Positions 1 through 6,446 of a stretch of 13,886 nt of DNA are shown here, piece by piece. Source of the DNA: Acidobacteriota bacterium. Lineage in GTDB: Bacteria; Acidobacteriota; Terriglobia; Bryobacterales; Bryobacteraceae. The position numbers and the translations under genes are program-made. The stretch lies in NCBI GenBank assembly GCA_026394095.1, contig JAPKYY010001012.1:1-13886 (forward strand), read 5' to 3'. Each line of letters opens with the position of its first letter. Within the stretch, counting starts at the first letter, position 1. The notes below the pieces were generated by a model. That model saw only the letters and a program-made list of their open reading frames with translations. It did not search any database and was not told the DNA's origin.

Positions 1-95
1 GCCTGTACGACGGCCGGTGTCATTCGCTTCACGCTAAGAATCGACAGGCCGAGAGTGATGACCGCGATTATGGGCATTCCGTATTTGAGCAACAT
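1..95 (-). CDS. HlyD-like membrane fusion protein of ABC exporter, N-terminal fragment
   Basis: Only the first 31 codons lie in the window; the gene runs off the left edge. The visible protein starts MLLKYGMPIIAVITLGLSIL and continues SVKRMTPAVV. That is a short cytoplasmic start, one hydrophobic anchor (about residues 4-21) and then a polar segment, as at the N-terminus of periplasmic adaptor (HlyD/DevB-like) proteins. Its ATG shares one base with the stop of the ABC ATPase gene (TAATG at 97-93), which suggests translational coupling. By family knowledge, such adaptors link an inner-membrane MacB/DevC-type permease to an outer-membrane channel. The assignment rests on the anchor and on the permease-ATPase-adaptor order, because no adaptor domain is visible yet. 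Confidence 0.6.
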   Translation of the reverse strand, partial: MLLKYGMPIIAVITLGLSILSVKRMTPAVVQ

Positions 96-796
96 TAATG
101 AGATCCTCCATTGGTTTCGATGTGGGTTACGTGACCGTCGTTCATGTGGGCGATGCGATCGGCAAAGTTGAAGATGCGATTGTCGTGGGTGACGACGAGG
201 ACAGCGCGTTCGGGGCGGACTGCGATCTTGCGCAGTAGCTCCATCACGTGATGGCCGGTGTGTTCGTCGAGAGCTGAAGTGGGTTCATCGCAGACGATGA
301 GTTTTGGTTCGTGAATGAGCGCCCGGGCGAAAGCAACACGCTGTTGCTGGCCGCCGGAGAGCTGGTTGGGGTAAGCGTTGGCGCGGGAGCCGATGCCGAG
401 ATCGTCGAGTATGGTCTTGGCCTTTTCGACGGCTTTCTTACGGTTCCAGTTTGCGGCCAGCAGTGGCACTGCGGCGTTTTCTGCTGCTGTGAGTGAGGGC
501 AGCAGGTTGAACTGCTGGAAGACGAAGCCGAGGTTGATTCTTCGGAATTCGACTGCCTTTGCGCCCTTGATTGCGTGGAGTGGGGTGCCGAGTACATGCA
601 GGTCTCCCTGGGAGGGGTTGAGCAGGCCGGCAATGACGCTGAGCAGGGTGGTTTTTCCGCAACCGGAGGGGCCGACGAGGAATGTCATTTCACCCAGGGG
701 TACTTCGAGATCGATGCCTCGCAGCACCTTTACTTCATCTTCACCAGAGCCGAAATTCTTTGAGATGTTTTTGCAAACGACAGCTTGTGAGTTCAT
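95..796 (-). CDS. ABC transporter ATP-binding protein (DevA/LolD/MacB type)
   Basis: This 233-residue protein is a complete nucleotide-binding subunit that would power the neighbouring FtsX-like permease at the inner membrane. Visible motifs are Walker A GPSGCGKT (42-49), a Q-loop glutamine in FVFQQFNLLP (about 94), the signature LSGGQ (146-150), Walker B LIVCDEP (166-172) and the H-loop histidine in VVTHD (204). The length and the spacing of the motifs are normal for the LolD/MacB/DevA class of exporters, which move lipids, peptides or drugs rather than import nutrients. The ATG at 796 lies two bases after the frame-corrected stop of the permease, and its own stop overlaps the adaptor start, so the three genes form one operon. 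The substrate cannot be read from the sequence. Confidence 0.93.
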   Translation of the reverse strand: MNSQAVVCKNISKNFGSGEDEVKVLRGIDLEVPLGEMTFLVGPSGCGKTTLLSVIAGLLNPSQGDLHVLGTPLHAIKGAKAVEFRRINLGFVFQQFNLLPSLTAAENAAVPLLAANWNRKKAVEKAKTILDDLGIGSRANAYPNQLSGGQQQRVAFARALIHEPKLIVCDEPTSALDEHTGHHVMELLRKIAVRPERAVLVVTHDNRIFNFADRIAHMNDGHVTHIETNGGSH

Positions 797-798
797 GA

Positions 799-1891
799 TT
801 AGCCTCTGAAGACAACTGCGGGTTCAAGGACGATAACGCGCCGGACGCTTACGGCGCTGGCGAGGAAGACGATCATGAAGACGGCGATGGCGGGCTTCAA
901 AGAAGGCGGCGGTCATTGAGATGCCGATGCCGTAGCCGATAGCACCCACGATCAGGGCCTGCATCAGAATCATTCCGACGATGCGCAGGTCTGAGACGCC
1001 GATTGCCTTGAGTGCTCCAAATTGTTTGAGATTCTCGATTGTGAAGAGGTAAAAGGTTTGGCCGGCTACGACGGTACCCACGACCAGTGCAATTACTACA
1101 GTGATGCCGAAGTTGATCGGGATGCCGGTGTTCTGGATGTAGTACCAGATGGTTTCCCAGCCGAATTCATTGCCGGTGAGTGCTTTGAGGCCAGTGGTTT
1201 TTGTGATGCGCTGATTGAGTTCTGACTCGCTGGTGCCCTTGGTGGCTTTGGCGAGTACGAAGGACATCTGGTTGCGCTCGCGGCCGACGAAACTGATTGC
1301 CTGGCTGTACTTTGTGTAGAAGACTGGCAGGTTAACGAAGGGTGCGTTGGAATCGACAACGGCGACGATTCTTACCGTGTGGTCGTTGAGATCAAGGGTT
1401 CGGCCCAGGATGACGGGCTGGTCTGGGAAGAAGAATTTGTAGCCGACCTGATCGACGGCAATTGTCTCAGGACCGCGGAGGTCTTCGATTTTTCCGAGGA
1501 CAATGCGGCGCGGTACGCCGACCAAAGTGGAATCATCGAGGCCCATCAGGATGACCCCGCGAAACTTGCCATCCGGGCCTTTGGCGCGTGAGGTGCCTTT
1601 GAAGAGAGGGACTGCCCAATCGACGCCCTGGACACCTCGAATACGGTAGAGGTCTTGATCGGTGAGCGCCTTTACTTCATCCAGGTACTGGGTTTTGGCG
1701 TCCATCACCCAGATGTTGGCGTCGGCAACATCGTCGATTTGAGAAGCGGTTCGATTCATCAGGCCGCAGAAGATGGAGACCTGGTGGGACATCAGAAAGG
1801 TGGAGAAGGCGATTGCGAATATGAGGCCGAGGTATTTGGCTTTGTCTCCGGTGAGCATTTGCCAGGCAATAAATTTCATCCATTCACTCAT
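799..1891 (-). pseudogene. DevC/FtsX-like ABC exporter permease, C-terminus frameshifted
   Basis: This is the membrane subunit of the exporter. Starting at ATG 1891 (MSEWMKFIAWQML), it has a first membrane helix at about 21-40, a large extracytoplasmic domain, a second helix (FGITVVIALVVGTVVAGQTF), the FtsX-family motif QFGALKAIGV and a third helix ending ISMTAAFFE near 902. From there the frame turns into an arginine-rich tail and stops at 826-824. A different frame, beginning near 899, encodes a fourth helix (AIAVFMIVFLASAV) and the family C-terminus VRRVIVLEPAVVFRG, with a stop at 801-799, two bases before the ATPase gene. Helices 3 and 4 lie closer together than is usual, so roughly 15-20 codons may be missing as well; that number is from memory of the family. 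An upstream TTG at 1921 would add ten residues but lies inside the operator, so ATG 1891 is preferred. The product as encoded probably lacks helix 4. Confidence 0.82.
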
Positions 1892-1912
1892 TGGTTGAAC
1901 ATACGTTGATAG

Positions 1913-1929
1913 ATTGAACAAGGTTCAAT
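1913..1929. promoter_or_regulatory. Palindromic operator upstream of exporter operon
   Basis: A perfect inverted repeat, ATTGAAC-AAG-GTTCAAT, has 7-base arms and a 3-base spacer. It ends 22 bases before the preferred permease ATG. The same arms with a different spacer occur at 2568-2584 beside the TetR gene. A further half site, TTGAAC, is at 1895-1900. The size and symmetry fit a TetR-family dimer site. Binding by the regulator encoded at 1950-2567 is inferred. Confidence 0.8.
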
Positions 1930-1937
1930 AATGATGC

Positions 1938-1963
1938 AAAAAAAAGGCACTACGATTTCATAG
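1938..1963 (-). terminator. Possible weak terminator after TetR gene
   Basis: On the minus strand the end of the regulator gene carries a short complementary pair, CTATGA...TCGTAG (1963-1950, with one G-T pair). It is followed by TGCC and a run of eight T (1945-1938). The stem is short and A/T-rich and overlaps the coding end, so termination would be partial at best. If it works, it would separate regulator transcription from the exporter operon. Confidence 0.3.
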
Positions 1964-2567
1964 TTCCTGTCATGAGAATGTCCACGAGACGGTCTACCAG
2001 CCGTGAGCGCTCAATCCAGGGAAAGAGTTCGCAAGCGATCTGGATTGAGACCATGCCGTGGATTGCGACCCATAGGGATTGGGCGAGTTCTTCGGGGTCT
2101 GAAATCTCTGCCCGCACGATGCCAGCCTGGATCGCTTCTGTTGACATCGCTCGCAGGCAGCCGAAGGTGCGGATGCCATCTTCCTGAAAGGCGGCAAAGA
2201 TCTTTTCGTTGCCTTCGGGGGACATGGGCCTCATAAAGAGCAATGAGTAATGATGGGGGTGTTCGAGGCCAAACTCGATATAGGCGCGCAGGCCGCGCCG
2301 CATGCGGGCCGAGACATTGTCATTGTCTTCACGGATTGCGTTGAGGCGGGTGCCGAGTTTCGCGAAGGTTTCGCGCACCAGAAGCGCCATGATGTCTTGT
2401 TTGTCGGCGAAATAGTGATAGAGAATGCCGGGAGAACAGTCGACTTTTGTGGCAATGGCGCGCATGGAGGTGGCCTCATAGCCGTGAATCGCGAATAGCT
2501 GACGGGCTGCGGAGAGGATTTCCTCCCGCAACGATTCCCGGTAAATTTCGCGCCGTCGGCTCACCAT
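1950..2567 (-). CDS. TetR/AcrR-family transcriptional regulator with WHG-type C-terminal domain
   Basis: This 205-residue repressor has an N-terminal helix-turn-helix at about 34-53 (SMRAIATKVDCSPGILYHYF), followed by FADKQDIMALL as is usual in the TetR family. The C-terminal ligand and dimer domain shows the W-x3-HG pattern in LWVAIHG (166-171), typical of the WHG (TetR_C) domain. The ATG at 2567 directly abuts a 17-base palindrome (2568-2584), and a twin palindrome lies before the exporter gene immediately downstream. This argues for autorepression plus control of the exporter, with release by a small molecule that is probably an exporter substrate. The ligand is unknown. Length and domains are intact. 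Confidence 0.93.
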   Translation of the reverse strand: MVSRRREIYRESLREEILSAARQLFAIHGYEATSMRAIATKVDCSPGILYHYFADKQDIMALLVRETFAKLGTRLNAIREDNDNVSARMRRGLRAYIEFGLEHPHHYSLLFMRPMSPEGNEKIFAAFQEDGIRTFGCLRAMSTEAIQAGIVRAEISDPEELAQSLWVAIHGMVSIQIACELFPWIERSRLVDRLVDILMTGTMKS

Positions 2568-2584
2568 ATTGAACAGTGTTCAAT
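2568..2584. promoter_or_regulatory. Palindromic operator adjacent to TetR start codon
   Basis: A perfect inverted repeat, ATTGAAC-AGT-GTTCAAT, fills almost all of the 20-base gap between the hydrolase gene stop and the regulator ATG. It has the same arms as the site at 1913-1929. The similarity extends further on one side: both carry TGATAGATTGAAC, on the minus strand here and on the plus strand at 1907-1919. The site overlaps the candidate -10 box, so bound repressor would block the regulator's own promoter. Confidence 0.8.
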
Positions 2585-2610
2585 CTATCACGGCTCGGTG
2601 ATAAAGTAAA
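2582..2610 (-). promoter_or_regulatory. Candidate promoter of TetR gene
   Basis: On the minus strand there is TTTACT (2610-2605), a 17-base spacer and TAGATT (2587-2582), a fair match to a sigma-70 type promoter. The last three bases of the -10 box are the first three of the operator arm. Transcription would begin about 7-10 bases before the ATG, giving a very short leader. The promoter lies inside the 3' end of the upstream hydrolase gene, so the regulator could be expressed independently of it. Confidence 0.45.
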
Positions 2611-3457
2611 GAGCCATGGCGCCTCCACGAGGGTCACGACCTCGGATGGCTTTGCGATTGAGGTAATCCTGGAGAGTTTTCTGTTTGCCGGTGGATTCGC
2701 AAACGTCTACAAGTTCGCCGCTGGTGCTGGTGCGGGCAGCAAGGGCTTTGGCGGCACGGTCGATAATGGGTTGGAAAGTGGTGCGGTTGAGCCAACCGTT
2801 GCGGACGCCCTTTCGCATCGCTGCGCCGATCATGGCCGTGGCGCTGAACTCTTCATAGGCGGTTGGGTGGTCAATCACCTGACGCCAGAGGCCATTTGGA
2901 GTTTGGTGTTTTGCGAGGGTTGTGAGTAGTCGCTGGTATTGGCGGAGCAACCGGGGTGTGGATTCCAGCGTGAGAGCCATGCCAAGGGCAGGGAAGGCGT
3001 TGCCTCTACCCCATGCGGCATCACATAAAGGAGAGTGCCGCCAGAGACCATCCGAGCGGAGACATAGCTTTTCGAGTTGTTCGTAATGCTCTACTGCCGT
3101 TTCGATCTGGCCAGCACGAGCCAGAATCGGGCAACCCATAAAGACGCCGTCGCTCATCTCGTTATAGATCGAGAATTCCACCCGGGCAGCGGCGGCGAGG
3201 ACGCGTTCGCGATACTGCCCTTTGCTGGTGATCCTTTGCAGTTCATCGAAGAGCAGGTGGCCGGAGAGATGGCTGGCTGTCAGTTTTGCGAGACTGTCTT
3301 TCTCGCCATTCACAAAGGGCAAGACGAGTCGCTCGACGTCCACGAGCGAACCCAGCCGAAGGCGAGCGATCAGAGCGGTGGTCTGAATGTAGACCACCTC
3401 AGTGAGGTCCTGGCCGTAGATTCGGGCTAGTGGTTCGTCTCTAATTTGGGCCAGCAT
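2588..3457 (-). CDS. GH105/GH88-like unsaturated glycuronyl hydrolase (YteR type)
   Basis: This 289-residue protein looks like an alpha/alpha-barrel hydrolase of the GH105 family, enzymes that remove the 4,5-unsaturated uronic acid left by polysaccharide lyases on pectin-type oligosaccharides. Supporting segments, in order, are LSGHLLFDEL (64-73), SDGVFMGCPILAR (102-114, with Asp103 at the place of the catalytic Asp in the usual DDxFM motif), DGLWRH (136-141), AAWGRGNAF (147-155) and TPNGLWRQVIDHP (186-198). It is shorter than YteR-like enzymes (about 370 residues from memory). No signal peptide is visible, so it is probably cytoplasmic. The stop of the peptidase gene directly precedes its ATG (TAAATG), which indicates translational coupling. 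There is no Shine-Dalgarno sequence, which fits coupling. Family placement is fairly secure; the exact substrate is inferred. Confidence 0.75.
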   Translation of the reverse strand: MLAQIRDEPLARIYGQDLTEVVYIQTTALIARLRLGSLVDVERLVLPFVNGEKDSLAKLTASHLSGHLLFDELQRITSKGQYRERVLAAAARVEFSIYNEMSDGVFMGCPILARAGQIETAVEHYEQLEKLCLRSDGLWRHSPLCDAAWGRGNAFPALGMALTLESTPRLLRQYQRLLTTLAKHQTPNGLWRQVIDHPTAYEEFSATAMIGAAMRKGVRNGWLNRTTFQPIIDRAAKALAARTSTSGELVDVCESTGKQKTLQDYLNRKAIRGRDPRGGAMALYFITEP

Positions 3458-6042
3458 TTAGGGTTCGTCGTCGGTGGCGGCTGGGCGGTTTGGGCCGTTT
3501 GGTTCTCGTTCGAGGAATGGTCGACCCTTTTCCATCCACTCTGGCTTGGGAGTGTCTTGCAGGAAATACTCGAAGAACTCGAACATGCGGGCCGAGAAGT
3601 GGCGCTGATTGGCGCGGATGCGCAGGTTGTGCGGCTCACCGTTGTAGTTGAAGAGATAGATCTCTTTGTTGAGGCGGCGCAGGGAGAGGTAGAATTCGAT
3701 TCCCTGATACCAGGGCACGGCGTCATCGGCGTCGTTGTGCATGGTGAGGATGGGCGTCTTCACCTGATCGGCACGGAAGAGCGGTGAGTTTTCGAGGAAG
3801 CGCAAAGGGTATTGCCAGGGGGTTCCGCCGATGCGGCTTTGGGTGCGTTCGTACTGGAATTGGCGGGGGCGGCCGGGGCCCCAGCGAATGCCGTTGTAGG
3901 CGCTGAACATGTTGGTGACGACAGCCCCAGCTTCGGCAGCGCGGAAGATGTTGGTACGGGTGAGCATGTAGGCGATCTGGTAACCGCCCCAGGAGTGGCC
4001 CTGAATGGCGATACGCTTTTCGTCGACGATGCCCTGGTCGATCAGTTTCTGCACAGCAGGCATTACGCAGGCCATGGCACTGTCACCGGGGTAGCCGGCA
4101 CGGTAGGCGATGTCGGGTGTGACGACGATGTAGCCGTTGGAAACATAAATCGGGATGTTGATCGAGTTGGTTGGGCGAGGCTCGTTGAAGGTATTTACGT
4201 TTTGGCTCAGGCGCTCGTAAATGTAGACCATGAGCGGGTACTTCTTTGTAGCGTCAAAGCCTTCGGGTTTGTATACGGCTGCCTTGAGTGCCTGGCCCTC
4301 GGTGGAGCGGAAGTTCATCAGCTCTGAGGTGCCCCAGTTGAAGCCGGCCATTTGCGGATTTGCATCCGTCACTTTGTTGAAGGACTTCATTTCGGAGTTG
4401 GTGATCAGCACATCGGGGTATTCGCGAAAGGTGCTGGCGGTGAGCATAAGTACGTCAGCTGATTTCGCCTTGATGGGGGCTGAGTAGTTTTTGTTGGACC
4501 AGATGAGTTGGCGCGGTTCGGCCGAACCGTCGACGGTGTCCACGAAGAAGCCGGTTTCGCGGGATTCGAGTGACTCGGCGCGGAGGAGGATTGGCTTAGT
4601 CTGATCGAGGCCATCCTGGCGTTCTTCGGGGTCTGTCCGGACGACGCGGAACTGGATGGAGCGCATGCGGCCTGTGCCGTCGGTGAGGTTCTTGGCGAGG
4701 CGGCCGTCGGGGGAGATCTGCCAGACGTCAAAGCGGTCATGAAGGAGAATTGACTTGCCGTCGCGTGTCCAGAAGGCGCCAGCGTAGGGGCCGGGGCGGC
4801 CCGGGGAGTCGTAGTCTTCGTTGGCGAAGGCGAAGCTCAGGCCGTTTGTGAGGTTGGCTTCTGTGCCTGTGGCGATGTTGAGGCAAAGCCAGTCTTTGGA
4901 GTCGAAGCGGATTCCGTACTTGCCGTCGGGCGACCAGGCGTAGCTGTTGTTGCGTTGCTTGCCGAGAAGCTTGCGTTCGCCTGTTAGGGTGTTGACAAGG
5001 TATTGGTCTACGGTGCGTGCGTCTTCGTAGTCGGCGCTTAGACGGTAGGCGCGATCGTCGGAGGCGAAGGCAAAGAGGCCGCTTTCGTTTGGAGTGATTT
5101 CAGCCAGTTCCGGGCTAGCCAGTTGGACAACTTTTGAGTCGGCGATATGGAGCACGGCGCGGTAGCTGCGGTTGCGATCCTGTGCGGCTCGTACTTTTTG
5201 CATGGGCTGGATGGCTTCGTCCTTCCAGTGCCACAAATCGTAGTTCACCTTGGGGCCTTCTTCTTTCTTGACGGCGAGTTTTTCGGGAGCGGTGGGGAAG
5301 AAGAGGCGGGCGCCGTCGCGGGAGAAATTGAGCGTACCGCGATCGGTGATGCCTTTGGTAACAACTGCTTTCGCGGCGGTGGGTTTACGATCCCAGAGGT
5401 AGACGCTATCGGCAGACAGGAAGGCAAGTTGCGTTTGCTTCTCATCCCAGGTGAATTTGGAGTATTTGCCCTTTGCGCTTACCAGTGGCAGCGGGGTGCC
5501 GTCCCAAATTGATGTATTTCTGCGGCGTCGCTGAGGCGGCGGAGCACCAGAGTTTTGTCCTTGTCGTCTTTGAGGTAAGCAATGACGGATGTGGCTTCCG
5601 ATGGGAGTTGATAGGATTTGACGTCTTCGAGACGGGTGATTTTTGAGGAGGTCAGATCGACGAGCACGAGGCCGGTCTTGCCCTTTTCGACTCCTTTTTT
5701 GGGGAAAGTGGAGAACGCGACATATTTGGCGTCGGGCGAGAAAGCGATGAGGCTGGTGCGCTGCACGGGTGGGCCTTCGCGCTCCGGGTCGGGCGCAGGA
5801 GGGGGCGGGCGCAGGCCAGCGGCCTCGCGGATTTCGGCGTTGGTGGCGAGGTTGCGAATGACAACTTCACCGTCTGCATCCTGAGGGAAGAGGGCGTAGC
5901 CCAGGTAGTTGCCGGCGGGTGAGAGTTTCTGGCCTGAAATGGATCGCCAGGCGTCGGTATCGGCGTAGTTCATAGGGCGCTTGGATTGCGCCGTCAGGAC
6001 CGAGATCAGGACTAAGGGTAGAAGCAGGCGGGTTGGCCACAT
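3458..6042 (-). pseudogene. Secreted S9-family (prolyl oligopeptidase/DPP-like) peptidase, interrupted by a frameshift near 5508
   Basis: Two parts in different frames together make one peptidase of about 860 residues. The first part (6042-5479) starts with a signal peptide (MWPTRLLLPLVLISVLTAQS) and beta-propeller segments such as LIAFSPDAKYVAFSTF. Near 5508 the frame ends in FGTAPRCHW and a stop. The next frame continues from there with WDGTPLPLVSAKGKYSKF, TQLAFLSADSVYLWD and on to the C-terminus. The second part holds more propeller blades and an alpha/beta-hydrolase domain with nucleophile GHSWGG, catalytic Asp in HNDADDAVP and catalytic His in GEPHNLR. One extra G in the GGG run at 5506-5508 would restore FGDGTP and a single open frame, so a one-base loss is the simplest explanation. 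The intact family members hydrolyse peptides outside the cytoplasm. If the shift is real, a GTG at 5248 could start a fragment without a signal peptide. Confidence 0.88.
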
Positions 6043-6092
6043 ATTTCCGACAGTTTAGCGCCTTCGCGATTGCTTCGCTACACTGGTGAAAT
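6043..6092. promoter_or_regulatory. Divergent promoter region between peptidase and DUF1844 gene
   Basis: Only 50 bases separate two diverging start codons. On the minus strand TAAACT (6057-6052) lies 9 bases before the peptidase ATG. On the plus strand TACACT (6079-6084) lies 8 bases before the DUF1844 ATG and is followed by GGTGA. Both resemble -10 boxes of promoters with very short leaders. Neither has a convincing -35 box at the standard distance, so the assignment is tentative. Confidence 0.35.
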
Positions 6093-6446
6093 ATGAGTGA
6101 AAACGAAGCCACACCACCACCGGCAAGTTTCGAATTCCTCATCGCGTCGTTCATCATGCAAGCGCAGATGCAGTTGGGGATGTTCGCGATGCCGGGTGCC
6201 GAAGGTGAAGAGCCGCAAAAACCGAATCTGGTTTACGCCAAGCATGCCATTGATCTGCTGGGAGTGCTGGAAGAGAAGACCAAAGGAAATCTGAGTCTCG
6301 AAGAGAAGCGGATGCTTGAGAATTCCCTGACCGAGTTGCGGTTTCGATACGTGCAGGCGATTGCTGGAGAGCAGAAGTCAGAGACTTGTCGCAACCGGTT
6401 CGCATCACTGTTTTGGGCTCAGGGACCAGTGTGGGTGTACCCATGA
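6093..6446 (+). CDS. DUF1844 family protein
   Basis: This is a small protein of unknown function, 117 residues as read. The core matches the DUF1844 pattern known from Acidobacteria and other groups: FIMQAQMQLGMF (about 21-32), then NLVYAKHAIDLLGVLEEKTK (about 45-64), and finally a helix with RMLENSLTELRFRYVQ (about 73-88). It is predicted to be helical and cytoplasmic, without signal peptide or membrane segment. The family-like part ends near residue 90. The last 20 residues (SETCRNRFASLFWAQGPVWVYP region) come from DNA that also encodes the start of the next gene in another frame, and they look like unconserved read-on. It may share a transcript with the MBL-RibF gene. Function is not known. 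Confidence 0.82.
   Translation: MSENEATPPPASFEFLIASFIMQAQMQLGMFAMPGAEGEEPQKPNLVYAKHAIDLLGVLEEKTKGNLSLEEKRMLENSLTELRFRYVQAIAGEQKSETCRNRFASLFWAQGPVWVYP

Noticed and set aside
799..926. Programmed frameshifting in the permease
   Set aside because: No slippery heptamer or downstream pseudoknot was seen, and family sequence seems to be missing, which points to a deletion.
1891..1921. TTG at 1921 as start of the permease
   Set aside because: It lies inside the palindromic operator and adds residues unlike the family. ATG 1891 gives MSEWMKFIAWQML, a usual start.
1913..1929. Palindrome as a transcription terminator
   Set aside because: The arms are A/T-rich with a 3-base spacer and no T-run at the proper place. 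The duplicate beside the TetR start favours an operator.
5245..5250. GTG 5248 as the true start of a separate peptidase gene
   Set aside because: The same frame stays open and family-like upstream to about 5508, where it joins the signal-peptide part. A start in mid-propeller would leave an exported enzyme without a signal.
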